A stretch of 64,000 nt of DNA from Spinacia oleracea (taxonomy: Eukaryota; Streptophyta; Magnoliopsida; Caryophyllales; Amaranthaceae), in NCBI RefSeq assembly GCF_020520425.1, contig NC_079489.1:81846810-81910809 (forward strand), in the 5' to 3' direction. Under the pieces are notes generated by a model. It saw nothing but the letters and a program-made list of their open reading frames with translations. It did no database searches and was not told the origin of the DNA. Position 1 is the stretch's first letter. Each line of letters begins with the position of its first letter. Shown piece after piece: positions 44,361 through 57,290 of this stretch. The translations under genes were made by a program, and so were the position numbers.

Positions 44361-46485
44361 TCAAAATGTTTGATTTGAACCTTCTGAAGTTTGAGTGTGA
44401 AGAGATTCGTTTGTTTATTAATCAATTATATGACTCAACCCTTAAGTGACCATTTCATTCAAATAAACACTCAACGAATGTTTTTGTTTACTTTGAATGT
44501 GAGTCTTTCCGTTGTCCAAACAGAAATTGATTATGATGATTAATGGAACATAATACCATTAAGTTCCAGCCTTTAGAAGGACTTTAAAACAAACATGATA
44601 ACCCTACAATTAATGTAGCAAAACTTTGCTTCATTTCCCACTTGTAGGTCAAGTAACCGGACTTAGCTCCCGGAATTTGAGTTCTTAACAAGAGTTTAGA
44701 ACCTCAAGCGGTAATCTAATACCATAGGAGTTTATTTGCTAAGTCGTTTCTCTTTAACACAAACTTTTAGGTAGAAATTGAATATTGAATTCATTTATTT
44801 TGTTCCCCTTTCCTATCCTTTCTAGCATGTTTTCTTATAGTCCTAAAGATTTTACTCTTTGCTTGATCTTCTTACTTTGTTATGCGTACAAAGTCCCTTT
44901 GTTTTATTCACTTTGAATGAACGCATCCAATGATTCTAGTTCATTATCGAATCAAAAGAAAATTGGTTGTTAACCATTGGTTATACATGAGTCTTTAACT
45001 CAATGCTTCATTATTTCAAAAGTACCCAGTATTCTGAATATATGAGGTCCAATTGGTCTACCATTCAAATTTTAGTTTGAAAACAACCATGAAGATCACT
45101 ATAAGAAAATAGCATTCAAGATATGCTCTCACTCTCCTTTTGTTTGAGAATCGCTCTCAAAATTAGTCACCAATCGATCGAGGAAATATCGCAGTTCTAT
45201 TGTCCGAACGCAATAAGGTTGAAGATTGACTATTCTACAAAATGAACTAGCAAAGAAAACATTTATCATACTTTAATAACTTGAAATAAAAGCATTCACG
45301 CAATTATCAAAGCTATTAAACATTTCATTCATGCAAAATAAAACATGGTCCAAAATGAATGAAACGATTCCAAGACCCCAAAAGTCCTAAATCCTTAAGC
45401 AGCTTTAGCATGTCTTAAGTAGTTTAAGATTTTAGGTAAGCAAAACCTATTGCTAGTAATCTCCAAATTACTCTTGGTTAATAAATTAATGCCATAATTT
45501 ATCCCATTGTCACAACATAATGCCATTGTTGTTTGAGTTGTAACCACAATCAACGTGCTCCTTTAGGACGCCTTACCACCTAAGTCAACTAAAATAGCAC
45601 CTCGCTTTAGCGTAAACCTACTATCTTAGATCCCTAGATTTTTGTAAGTGCTTGATTTGGAAGGCAACTTTTGAACTCAATATTACTTTGGACCTAGTTG
45701 TTTCTATGTTGGTTCGATTATTTAGTGAACTCAATCTAATCGAGTCATAAGAAACAACATGTTCATGCAAAGCATACATACATTCATACATTCACGCATA
45801 ATATACATATAGAAGTGCATAAATAAATGGTGATCCAGTATGGCCCAAAACATCTTGTCTTGAAGCATCCAATCTTCATCACCTCCTTGTTAGCTTGGCA
45901 TCGTCTTGAATCTTCGTTCAAATGCTAACTTAAAGTTCTAAACTTAGAAATACTTGAAAATAATAAAATTACATCAAATTTTCCATGGTACGCAGACCAT
46001 ATTTAAAACTTTACATTCAAAGATAGAACGGTACGCATACCGTATTTAACTATTCTAAATTGGCCATACTAGTCACTTGGAGTACATGCATTACATAAAA
46101 TATACATTCTATGCATTCATCCATTCGTGTGCTAAAACGAATGGCCCATGTAAATATGCAACTATTTACGTGAATTAATTAAAATTCACGTTCACATAAA
46201 CACGTCCTAAAAGATTAATCAATTTCCAAATTATTAATCCTTAGACTTTATTCTAATTAAAATAATGCGACTTACGAAAATAATTAAAAAATAATTATTT
46301 CATTTTAATTTCATTTAGTGGCTCCCACTCAAACCAATAATTATTCCGGATAATTAATTATGAAATATTAAATTAAAACTCGCGGTCCGGCCCAAGCAAA
46401 TAAAATATTAAATTAAATATCCCGTTTGCCCAAATTAATACAAATATACGAAGCCCAACGAATTAAACGATTGAAAAAAAGTCCA
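44361..46485 (-). other. C2 gag/leader region, no open gag
   Basis: It is AT-rich with no open frame. It shares short phrases with the C1 leader (for example GGTACGCAGACCAT at 45990). Confidence 0.5.
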
Positions 46486-46489
46486 ATTG

Positions 46490-46800
46490 CTAAATCGGGC
46501 TAGGCTTGCGCCTAGCCCCGCCTTGCGTGAGGCCCAAGAGCACACGAGCAGAGCTCGCGCACCCCAAGCCCATCGCGCGCGCGCGCACTGCGTCCCCGCA
46601 GCATCGCTGCCCCTGCGCTGAGTGTTGTGCATCGTGTGTGCTAGACGTCGCAAGGCTTGCGCCTCGCTTCGTCGCAGCCCCGCAAGCTACCTCGCCTGCC
46701 CTCCCTCGCCTAGCGCGCACGAGGCACGCAGCATAGCTGCTGCTGCCCGTGTCGCATGGCTCGGTCGAGCACAATGGCCTCGTATGGCTCGACGAGCCAT
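46490..46800 (-). repeat. GC-rich island in C2 leader
   Basis: It is rich in CGCGCGCG, GCCTCGC and GCTGCTGCTG. It is placed like the 8776-9430 island of C1, but the repeat units differ. Frames on both strands are compositional. Confidence 0.75.
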
Positions 46801-47703
46801 ACTTCCATCATGCCCATGTTCGTGTTTTTGGTTCGTAAAACGGACCAAATTAATTAAAATTAAATTTAATTCACGAACTTGCATTAATTTTATTTTTCAA
46901 AAAAAAAGTTACGATTTTTATTTTCGAAAAACAACGATTTTTAACGATTTAATAAACTTTAACGACAATCCAATTTCGTAAAATTAATAAATCAAGGGCT
47001 AACAATATTCAAACTTTCAAGAACGATCGAATCAACTTTAAAGTTTGAACTTTTAATTAATAAAATCCGAAACTTTATATCGTTCATAAATAATTAAATT
47101 TCAGATTATTAATAATTTGGTTTAAGTGCGATTAAAATTAACGAAACCATTCAAAATTTTAATCCAATAATTTTTAAAATTAGCCACTGACCCATGAAAT
47201 TATACTCACTTCCCCAATTAACCGAATTATTAAACCAAAATTAATTAAAATTCAATTAGGGTTTCAAATTTTACAAATTGGGGAAAGGCAAGATTAGGGT
47301 TTATACTTATCGGAAAAATATGAAACTTTTACCATAGATCAAGCATGTACCTAGAAACGTTGTGTTAAAATTTCAAGAAATTCCGAGTAGTTTAGGTCGA
47401 CCTTTTAATTGAATTACTGTCCGACACTTTTAATTTTTAATGAAAAATTAACAAAAACGCCTAAAAAACGATACTTCAAGGCCTGTTTTCGCAATTCTAT
47501 TCCCATGAGTTGATCTTATTAAATCGTTTTCCATCAGATTAGGGTTTTAAAAATCGAAAAGGCGATGATTTTTTATTTCGGACCTGATTATACGCAATTC
47601 ATCCAATAATTCGTAAAAAATTCCGAAAAATCAACAAAAATCCAAAATTTCGACAGATGCAAAAACAATAATAATCATGCTAATTCATGCTTTGATTACA
47701 TAA
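46801..47703 (-). other. C2 leader next to the primer site, no gene
   Basis: It is extremely AT-rich with many AAATTTTAAT-like phrases. No coding or structured repeat is visible. Confidence 0.5.
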
Positions 47704-47717
47704 GGCTCATGATACCA
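47704..47717 (-). other. Primer binding site of C2
   Basis: The minus strand reads TGGTATCATGAGCC one base inside the LTR. It is close to the TGGTATCAGAGC site of plant copia elements that use initiator tRNA-Met. Confidence 0.75.
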
Positions 47718-47718
47718 C

Positions 47719-48741
47719 TGTAGGGGAATACAGTTAAACATAATAACATGTGCGGAACAATCCCCAAAGCCAGGAAACATGTATAAAGCACAGATTAAGC
47801 AAACTTACATTCGAAGCGTGTTTTCCACAATAATATGTCAACTAACACGAACAAAGAAATCCACTTGTCGTTCCTCTACTTGGTTCACCGACATGTTCAG
47901 ATCCGTCTTGATAATCGTAGCTTAGACAATCATTCAAGAGTTTGTGCTTTTGGGAAGAACACATCCATGGAGGCTGAGAGAGAATTAGGGTTTCTCTCTC
48001 CTCCTTAGGGTTTCATGTGTGTGGCTGAATTGTGTATTAGGTTAGGAAAATAACTTGCATGCTATAATATTATAACCCCTAGGTTACAATACTAACCGGC
48101 CAAGGCACAAAGGCCAAGCGCCAGCCAGCATTATCCGCGCAAGCCCACACGCGCACAGCCACACAGGCGCTGGGCCTTGGGCCGCGCTGTGTGCGCTGCT
48201 ACTGCTGTTCCTTGCATGCGCGCGCGCCCAGCCAAGGCATGGGCCTTGCGCGCTGGCTCGCTGCTACGCCCAGTGGGCCTTGCGCGCTTGCGCGCCTTGG
48301 CTTGTTGGGCTGGCAGCGTTGCCTCCTCGTATCCGCGATTAATATATTTCCGATATATTATTTATCGTTTCGTATACGACGAATCACCGTCGTATGATAC
48401 GATTTATTCGCTTTGCCTAGCTTACGAATATTCGCGATTACGATATACGATTCCGATGCAAGGTCGTATCGTATAATACGTTTTCCAACTAATTCCCGAA
48501 AAGCTATTAAATGAATTTCCGATTCATTTAATCCGGTGATCTGTTACATGCCATTGGTGTGACCTTGTAGGTTCATTCAAGAGTAAGTTGTGAGCTTAAT
48601 ATTCATTAGAACTCACTGATCGGAAGCATTGCTCCAGCTAGCTGTTCCGATCACTTGATCTCACTGAATTAATTGTTCGCAATTAATCTGAACCTTGGTA
48701 TTAGACTTAATGCACCTTGGGTGAAGGACATATTTCCTTCA
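47719..48741 (-). repeat. C2 5' LTR
   Basis: It is 1023 bases and nearly identical to 39559-40579, followed by TSD GAAGG. Confidence 0.92.
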
Positions 48742-48746
48742 GAAGG

Positions 48747-48914
48747 CAGAAGGAAGTTCGAAGACATAGATTAGGAATGATCTCGTCTACGTTCTTCTTT
48801 GTCTATGTCTTATTGTGTCTGTTGTGGTCAGTGCATTGTGTGTCAATGTCTTTGCTTAGCTTAGTTCTAGGTGTGTGCAATGAAATTATGGTACGAAATG
48901 TATGTGTGCAATGA
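48747..48914 (+). pseudogene. GRF-type gene, 3' part
   Basis: Removing C2 and one TSD joins this to 39558. The frame with RRQKEVRRHRLGMISS continues the basic coiled coil and then has a hydrophobic segment TFFFVYVLLCLLW, a likely membrane anchor, ending at a stop near 48912. One base of frame shift separates it from the 39207 frame. GRF finger, coil and C-terminal hydrophobic tail is a common layout in plant genomes. Confidence 0.5.
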
Positions 48915-49556
48915 CATTGTTTGTTATTGATGAATAATAAAGATATTCTTCTATGTGTGTTCAATGAATATTATTGAATGGTTTGTGTTTGTGTTCAAAT
49001 GAAAAAATGTAAGTGAAAATAAGTTGTTGTAATGAAAATAATCCGACCTATGTTGTTGTAGTTGGATTTATAAACCCGAGGTAAATGCCTAAGAACTTTT
49101 AAGTTGAAGTCGGGTTTTAAAAATCCGACTTTACCCCGGCCTATGTTGTTGTAGTCGGGTTTATAAACCCGGCTTATACATGAACTTAAATGACTTTAAC
49201 AATCACTTTGGACCTCGATATCTTAAAAGGAGGTTAAATTTAATTTTGAGGTCGAGACGAGTTGAAGCTATATTTGTAAGTCGAGTTTTAAAACCCGAGC
49301 GAAATGAACAATTGTTAATCCACATTCACATTTATAAATAAACTTAGAAATCATAACATCACTTCATATAAATAGCAATGCAACCAAATTACCAAAGTTG
49401 ACTTTGTCCAAAAAATTACCAAAGTTGACTTTACATAAGTTCAACAAGTCAACTAAACTGACCCAAACTTCAAAATATTTCCATAGTTCAGTTATACAAA
49501 CATGTTGCAAAGTACAGAATATGTAACTCACTAAGACGACTAGCTTTTAGCTAGGA
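48915..49556. other. Convergent 3' region with palindromic repeats
   Basis: There is no gene. At 49047-49170 the phrase CCTATGTTGTTGTAG occurs twice, each followed by a palindrome of the type CGGGTTTATAAACCCG. The region lies between two genes pointing at each other and may hold their polyadenylation signals. Confidence 0.5.
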
Positions 49557-49697
49557 AAACACAACTTTTTTGGGATGATTGTGAGCCTTGGAGAGCATTG
49601 CCTGAAGTTTTCTTCCTCTCCTTGAACTAATGTTTGGGAATAGAAGTAGGGGAAACCTTTTTACCCTTTAAGGCCACCGTTTTCCTTTTTTTGGTTG
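49557..49697 (-). pseudogene. C-terminal tail of MULE transposase
   Basis: On the minus strand the sequence beyond the hAT element continues the Gln/Pro/Lys-rich tail (QPKKGKR near 49690, then SSRRGRKLQAMLSK near 49610) to a stop near 49557. One in-frame stop occurs on the way. The join requires counting one GTTGTGCT copy. Confidence 0.45.
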
Positions 49698-49705
49698 GTT
49701 GTGCT
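49698..49705. repeat. Left TSD of hAT element (GTTGTGCT)
   Basis: The same 8 bases lie at 61947-61954 directly outside the other terminal repeat. Eight-base duplications are diagnostic for hAT transposons. Confidence 0.92.
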
Positions 49706-50270
49706 TAGGGGTGTCAAATCTGGTTATCATATCGGTTTCGGGTCGATTAGAAACGGTTCGAGTCTCGTCGAAATCGGATAATTTCGGGTAAATATTTCTA
49801 TCCGAGTCAATTTGGATCGGTTTGGATAACTTCTGATTCGGATGAAGTCGGGTAATATAGTATTTCCGGTTCGAGTCGGTTTCGATTCGGGTAATTTCGA
49901 TTCGGTTAAATCTCGGGTTCGGTTTGAACCGGTCCATGTTTAAAACGGTTTTGTATCGGTTTAATTTAGTTCACGCCTAGGTTGGTTCGGGTGTATGTCG
50001 GATATGGTTGCTATTTTGACCTATTTACTACGGGTACGTGTCATGTCCGGATAGGAGAAGTGTCGGGTTCGGGTGTATATCGGATTCGGTTAATATTTTA
50101 ACCGGTTTACTGCAGGAATGGGTCATACTTGGATCGGTTAAATCTCGATTTTGGGTCAAGTTCGGATCGTGAGTATCGGGTTTGGGGTCAAGTTCAGATC
50201 GGGCGTACCTCATATCCGGGTCAATTACATATTGAGTTTGTGGTTTACGGTTCGAGATAAGATCATGTTG
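49706..50270 (+). repeat. Left subterminal array of hAT
   Basis: Dozens of variants of TCGGTTCGGGT, TCGGATCGGGT and CGGGTCAAG occur. The right end (61480-61946) has the same motif class. Short subterminal repeats serve as transposase binding sites in Ac-type hAT elements. Confidence 0.8.
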
Positions 50271-50451
50271 GCTTGTATTCTTATGTTTTATGGATAGAGT
50301 AGCTCTCGAGTTCACTGTCAAATTCAAATCACTTTATTATTCTAATATTTCATGCCAAATAATGATTTTTTAGAATTCTACTTGCTCCGTCCAAAATTAA
50401 TCTTTACACTTATCAAGACACATTGACACAAAGTTTTACAGTGTAGGAGAT

Positions 50452-50975
50452 AAGTCAAGCAACACCAGTCTATACAAGGAACCTCTAACATGAAATTGAC
50501 TAAACTGCAATAACTAAAAGTAACACCAGTCTATACAAGGAACTTCTAACATGAAATTGAATAAACTACAATAAAACAAGAAAAGTAATAACGAATACAA
50601 TGTATAAGTAACACCAGCATAGAAAGTCAAATAACATCAATGTATACAATGAACCTCTAACATGAAACTGAAGAAACTGCAATAAAACAAGAAAAGTAAC
50701 ATCGAATAAAATGTATAAGTAACACCAGCATAGAAGGTCAAGTAACACCAGTCTATACAAGGAAACTCAACTCTAACATGAAACTACAATAAAACCAGAA
50801 AAGTAACAACGAATACAATTTACAAGTAACACCAGCATAGAAAGTCAAGTAACAATAGTCTATACAAGGAACCTCTAACATGAAATTGAAGAAACTACAG
50901 TAAAACAAGAAAAGTAACAGTGAATACTATGTATAAGTAACACCAAGATAGAAAGTCAAATAACACCAGTCAATA
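50452..50975 (+). repeat. About 110-base tandem repeats in hAT
   Basis: About five copies of a unit containing AAGTAACACCAGTCTATACA, CCTCTAACATGAAATTGA and AAACAAGAAAAGTAAC start near 50458, 50519, 50632, 50742 and 50848. The frame at 50566-50760 on the minus strand only follows this repeat. Confidence 0.85.
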
Positions 50976-51020
50976 ACCTTCTTCATATTAGTTGTACGCG
51001 AGGGAGTTGCGTGTGCGTGT

Positions 51021-51043
51021 CACACCATCAGGTTGATGGTGTG
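51021..51043. repeat. Perfect hairpin in hAT
   Basis: CACACCATCA and TGATGGTGTG form a 10-base stem with a 3-base loop, flanked by further GTGTCACA/GGTCACAC complementarity. Confidence 0.8.
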
Positions 51044-51263
51044 GCCGGTCACACAGGAGACGCGCTGTAAACAGAAAGGGAAAAATATTAAAAATATATA
51101 TATACTTTGTGTCATTGTGTTTGTTCTTTAATTTTTTTTTATGGAAAGTCTAGATCTTCCTAAAAAAATTAGAAAAGGCTAAGATTTGTCTAATAAAAAT
51201 ACAAATGAGTAAGATAGTGAGATTTTTTTTTTTTTTTTTTTTTAAAGGGAAGATACACGAAAG

Positions 51264-54200
51264 TTAGGAAAGTCTTCTCTCAAGACTGTAACCTAACTTA
51301 TCTAAAGAAATAAAATAAGAAAACTTGTTGTCTATGTAAGGGTCAATATCTTGGTGTGTCTGAACTTGGTGACCTAAGGAGGCAACATAATCAGCCGCAC
51401 GATTGGCTTCCCGATACACATGACGAGAATCAACATGTTCGAAGTGAGACCTCATTTTCTTTATATCATCCATTAACAATCGAATCTTCCACGGACAACT
51501 AGATTTTTCCTGCAAAAGATTAATAATTAATAAGTTATCACCTTCAATGAAAATATGACGGAAATTAAAATCCATAGCTAGCAACAGGCTGTTGCGGAGA
51601 GCAATTGCTTCTGCAAGTATCGGAGATGATTTTCCCAGATTGTACGTACGACTAATGATATTATTACCCTGACTATCTCTAATTACAACCCCGGCTGATC
51701 CTGAATTGTTACGAACAGAACCGTCAAAATTGATTTTAACAACACCAGGGGTCGGGGGTGCCCAAGAAACACTGATAGTTTTGGGATCACGGGGGGTATA
51801 AGTAGTAGGAGAACAATTATCCAAAGAATCTAAACAAGTACGACTTTCCCATTCTGTAAACATTTTTAGAGCTCTGGTATAAGTAGTCTTATAAGAAACA
51901 GGGGTTTGCCTAAAAATGAGGTTATTTCGGGACTTCCATATACTCCAAAGAGAAGTAATAACTTTTTTAGCTGGATGTGTGAACTTATGACGCAGGTTGC
52001 GGAAAAGATCAAGCATAGTCGAGGCTTGAACACGATTTCCCATCCATCGTATAACTGTACTAGAATCCCAATATTCTTTAGTGATTGGGCACTGCAAAAA
52101 TAAATGGTCTTGTGATTCCACTTGAGTAACACATAGGGGACACGTATTGGGAACATCAATATTACTATTGGCCAAATTGAGTCTTGTAGGAAGTCCGTTA
52201 TGAAGTAATTGCCATACAAATATTTTGAGTTTTGGAGCAATGTCTAGTTTCCAAATCCAAGAGTACTCCCATTTAGAAGGAGAAGAGAAATTATGAGCAA
52301 GCCAGGTGGCGGATTTAACAGTAAAATCTCCATTAGTTGACCAACCCCAACAAGGTTAATCCGGTAAGTCATGTAGAGGTAAAGGAATACCCTTAATCGT
52401 CAGAACTATCGTATGAGGCACTATTAAGGAAAGTGCTTGAAGATCCCAAGATCGGTTCTCATTAATAAAGTGGTCAACAGTAATATCCAAGTTTTGAATG
52501 GTACATGTATCTAAATTTAATAATGTAATCAGACTAGTTGAACAGCACCAATTATCTAACCAAAATAGAATATTCGAACCTATCCCAACTTTCCATCTCA
52601 TTCCTTTACGAAGGAGTGGACGTATTTGCAAGATTTTCTTCCAAATCCAAGAGTCTTTAGAATGAGGTCTACATTCAAAAAATGAATTATGTTTCAAGTA
52701 TTTTGCGTGGATAGATTGTACCCATAGATTATTTTGATCGGAGATTATTTTCCAGCCCAGTTTTGTCAAAAGGTAGAATTAACGGCTTCTGTTTTTCGTA
52801 GTCCTAAGCCTCCTTGGCTCTTTGGTTGACAAATTTTGTCCCAAGATATCATCGGGATACCTTTCTTTTCTGGGGATTGTTTCCAAAAGAAATTTCGGTT
52901 TATTTGGTCTAAAGAATTGGTGATATTTTTAGGTAGTCGTGCCGTAGTCATAGCATAAGAGGGAAGAGCTTCTAGATGACTTTGTATTAAAACAGTTTTA
53001 CCTGCTTTTGAAACTAAGTTCGAAGACCAGCTATTCATTTTTTGTTCTGCTTTTATTACCAGATGTTGAAAGTTCTGTTTAGTAAAAGACGTAGAATTAA
53101 AAAAGACTCCTAGGTATCGGCCAAGAAAGGATTTGGGTGTCATATTGAAATAACTCGCCAAGTATTGTTTTCTAGAATTACTAACTAGTTTGGAGAATAC
53201 TATGGAAGATTTATGAAAATTAATCAATTGCCCGGACAAGGAGGAAAATTCAGCAAGAGAATCTCTAAGTTTAGCACAAGCTCCTGCTTTAGCCTTACAA
53301 AAAAGTAGAGTATCATCTGCAAATAGTAAGCAAGGGATGGTTGGGGCGGAAGGGGATATCTTGATTCCCACACCCGATCTTTTATCTAGTGAATCTTGAA
53401 GTAATTTTTTTGACAATACTTCGATACAAATGATAAAAAGAACGGGTGATAGTGGATCACCTTGGCGTAGTCCTCGTGTGGGTGTGATTAAAGCAGTAGT
53501 GTTGTTATTTACTGCTGGGGAGTACGAAACTGTAGTAACACAAGCTTTTATCCATGTTATCCACGTCTCATTAAATCCAAAGGCCTTCAAGGTAGTCCAA
53601 AGAAAGTCCCATTCAATTCGATCATAGGCTTTTTCCATGTCTAATTTTAAGGCTAACCAGCCTGTGTTGTTTTTAGACTTGTTATACATATTTAGGATTT
53701 CCTGAACCAATAAGATATTGTCTTGGATTGCTTTTTCAGGAGCAAAAGCATTTTGATATGGTCCAATAATTTTCTTTAATAGAGGCTTAATCCTATTTAC
53801 CAGAAGTTTGGCCATTGCTTTATAAATTGTATTGCATAAACTAATAGGTCGAAATTGATTAGCCTTAGTTGGGTTATCGACTTTTGGTATTAGAGTGATA
53901 ATCGTGTGGTTGAGTTGTCTTAATAAAATTATAGAAGAATCCTCTAATGGATTTACAAATATCTGTTCCAATAATCGGCCAGTAATGCTGAAAGAATTTT
54001 GGACCAAAACCATCTGAACCTGGCGCCTTGTAAGGTGACATATCGAAGAAGACTTTTCTAATTTCTTCATCTAAAAATGGTTGTGTCGAAGACGTGTTGT
54101 CATCCAAATTGATACATGGTTGTATCCAAGGAATATGAATAGTACGTGGATGTGAATGATCAGACTTAAACCTAGTAGTAAATTCTTTAGAGAATAACTG

Positions 54201-55418
54201 GGCTATTTCGGCTGGAGAATCTACCCATTGACCTATGTCGTTTTGTAGGCGAAAAACTCTAGATTTTCTTTTCTTATCATTCATTTTTTCATGAAAGAAA
54301 CGAGAGTTACAATCACCTTGAGTTAACCATTGTTTTCTAGCATAATTTCCCCAGAGTTTTTGTCCAAAAGCATGTAAACGCTCTCTTTGTTTCAAGAGTC
54401 TATTAAGATGGTGCTGAATATGCATGTTATTAGGGTGAATCTGTAGTTGTTGTTCTACATTTTGCAATTTTTCTTGGTTTGTAGTTAACTTGTTTTGGAT
54501 ATTTCCATACTTACAGTAGTGCCATTGCTTGAGATCCGTTTTAAGACGAGACAATTTTTGCATAATGCAATAGAATCTAGATCCTGTGTGTTTATGATTC
54601 CAATGTTTTAAAACTAATTTTTCCGCTTCTTTATCCCATGTCCAAGCGTTCTGAAATCGGAAAGTTGAAAGTTTCGGGAAACCAGTATTATCTAAATAAA
54701 GACATATAGGAGTGTGATCTGAGCATGAAAAGTGTTCATATGATAGAACGGCATTCGGGTAAGCCTGTAGCCAATCATTACTAGTAAAGCATCTATCAAG
54801 ACGTTCATAAATGCATTTGTTTCGAATAGTTTGTTTCCATGAAAAGGGTGGACCAATATGAGTAATGTCATTTGCATTGGTTAAGTGAGCAAAACGTTGT
54901 AGTTTTAGGCATCGTGATAAAGTTAGTGGGATTCCCCCTTTCTTATCTGTAAGACACAAGAATTCGTTAAAATCTCCAATAATACACCATGGCAATGTGC
55001 ATGATTGGATTAAGAGACAAAAAGAGTTCCAAAACTCAATTTTCTCTTGTTCCTGGGCTGGGGCATATAACCCAAATAGGGAAAATGATTTACAAGTAGC
55101 TTTATCTGTTATAATTACATGGGCTATTCTATGTTGAAGTGCTACAATTTGAACATCTATATTAGTGTTATTCCAGCAGACCCACATTCCACCACAGTGA
55201 CCTACTGGATCAATAATTTTTGTGGTGTCATAACCTAGTGTTTTAGATAGCCGTAAGCTGTTTGATGGGGAGACCATTGTTTCAATAACGAAGAATATGT
55301 CTGGGTTAAATTTCTTTCGAAGAAAAATTAGCTCACTTATAGCTACGGACTTTTTGGCTCCACGAACATTCCAACTCATTATCTTCATAATATATTGATA
55401 AGGAGCACATGTTGCCAA
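51264..55418 (-). pseudogene. LINE ORF2: endonuclease, RT, zf-RVT, RNase H
   Basis: The AP-endonuclease domain (55388-54700) shows SWNVRG, VIETM, IGDFNEF, YERLDRCF and SDHTPI. RT (about 53930-53250) shows LIPKV, FRPISLCN, LKLDMEKAYDRIEWDFL, RGLRQGDPLSP and the catalytic FADDT. zf-RVT (52145-52050) shows CPLCVTQVESQDHLFLQC. RNase H (about 51740-51330) shows FDGS, AEAIALR, EGDN and EANRAAD. Defects are a frameshift near 53930-53945, another near 52766-52800 and a TAA at 52356. It would be one protein of about 1380 residues. It lacks only these three repairs and makes no full product. Confidence 0.93.
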
Positions 55419-55462
55419 GACAGGGCAATATGTGGATTATAGAGCTTAATAAGTGTATTAAA

Positions 55463-57290
55463 TTAGTATAGACGTATCTGAGTATAAAGTGTTACTTGAT
55501 GATGATCAATTGCGTGTGGTAAATCCAAAGGGTGATAAAATGGGCATACGATAGCTTCAAATGTCCGACTAACAATTATTAAAGAAATTGTGCCTGTAAT
55601 AGGCGAAATCTCATTTTTAATTAGTTCAAAAGTATCCATATTTATAATAGAGTAGTTGGCATATGGCCTAGGTATCAACCAGAATTGGTGGCAAAGAAAT
55701 ATCGTGATTGTGATACGAGTCAATGGTAGCGTATGTACGAAACTAATATTTGCATGGAGTAAATGATGAAAATGATCTAGTATATTAACACATACATATA
55801 TTTCCTCACCAATCAAGATTAGGCATTTGCTGGTCTCTTCTCTTAGTAATATCGTCAAAAGGTAGTATATTGAAGGAAACATATTAAAGCACCGAGAATT
55901 CTGAATAGAAGTAAAACATGGCAATGTATATGTATAAGAGAATGTCTGGTAATCTTTTAACACCATAAGAACTGAAATACTTTGCAAATGTCCATGAGGG
56001 ATCATACTCAAATATCTACGATTAGCCTTAGTCATAGTAACCAAATGGCTACTAATTGCATATATTAAGGCATAAGTAATAACTAATAAAGGGTATTTTA
56101 TCGTTATATAGCTCCTTGAGCTTGAGTAATTAAGAAGAGTATTTAAACATCCAAAGTAGAAATTATCCTGCAGACTAATAAAAGCTATTGTAGTTAATGC
56201 CATCAACCAATCATATAAGCCATCTACCGAATGTATAGAGTTCTTTCTAAGGGAAATATGCCTAAGATAATAAAATAGGAATTCATTTAAGATATACATA
56301 ATAATAATAATGTATTGTCCACCAATATAAAAGCACGTAGTAGAGAACAATGTAGCATGTTTACTGTGATGACTTCGAATACCATACAGCCAAAAAAGGC
56401 ATAATTTCCAGAAATTGGTCCAAGGTCTTAGAAAGACCAGTTTCTGAGTAACTTTGCAGTTACAAATATCTTGAGGATGAAGGCCTTGGACAAAAAATAA
56501 AGGCAACAGTTGATGATCAATGTAATAGGACAATACTTGCCTGATATGAAATTGGTTCAGATAATTTTTTCCTATGAAGGAAGCATTGCCAGTTGTCAAT
56601 TGGTAAAGGTTTGCATGATGAACACCAGGTGTCAATGGACTTTGGATCAAAATAGCTCCTTACATCCTCAACAGAAGTAGTATAAGTATAGAGGCTTTGA
56701 TGGAGCAGCGTCCCCATTTCAATCATCCTTGAGATTCCCAATTTGGAATCAAGGGAAGACCTGTATCTTGAACAAGATATAGTCATATCCGAATGAAATT
56801 TAAATATTGTCACTACCTTAATCCAAATTAATTTTGGATTAAATTGGGAATTTGTCACGAAATTAATCCAAATTAATTTTGGATTAAATAGTTTCATATG
56901 GTTTTTTGGACTTCCAAAATTCCAATTGGGTCGAAAGAACAAGGGCGGGGGATAAGTAGGATGAAGATGATATTTTTGGAGCAAATTAGAGTAATAAACA
57001 GGAGGTTCTTTGAATGAATGGTTGGAGTACAACTAAGGATCTGTAATAGAAAGAGGCTTTGGAGAGGATGAATTTTGATTTTTGAGATTTTCTTTTCCGA
57101 CTTGTTCATTTATTTTCTGAAGCAAAACCCTAGGATATTGATAAACTTTTTTAGGAGGCATATTATGAGAATTTTTGGAGAAGATCTTCGGAGAAATGAA
57201 GCACAGATCCGGTATATTGGAAAATATCATACTAATCATTATACTTGTTGATAATATGAAACTGATAATAGAAATCATTGAAGAGGACAT
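55463..57290 (-). pseudogene. LINE ORF1 region, unrecognised protein
   Basis: The first frame starts MSSSMISIISFILSTSIMIS (57290), stops with TAG at 57033, continues in the same frame to 56517, and a second frame (56650-55463) stays open for 395 codons, ending 44 bases before ORF2. A 395-codon frame in AT-rich DNA is unlikely by chance. The residues are rich in Ile, Leu, Tyr and His. I see neither the CCHC knuckle nor a clear DUF4283 or RRM expected of plant L1 ORF1. Early parts have a basic patch (NMPPKKVYQYPRVLLQK). It may be a decayed or unusual ORF1. Confidence 0.5.

Larger units (their letters stand above)
39559..48741 (-). mobile_element. C2: degenerate Ty1-copia retrotransposon
   Basis: It is 9183 bases with exact TSD GAAGG (39554-39558 and 48742-48746). 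LTRs are 39559-40579 (3') and 47719-48741 (5'). The primer site TGGTATCATGAGCC is at 47717-47704 and a purine tract is at 40580-40590. The inside is homologous to C1 and to 1-1856. LTRs differ at about 15 of 1022 positions by eye (about 98.5% identity), yet pol is full of stops. Confidence 0.93.

Noticed and set aside
50388..50430. Stowaway MITE (CTCCGTCC-like start)
   Set aside because: Only one end resembles the Stowaway terminus; no inverted partner or TA duplication could be found nearby.
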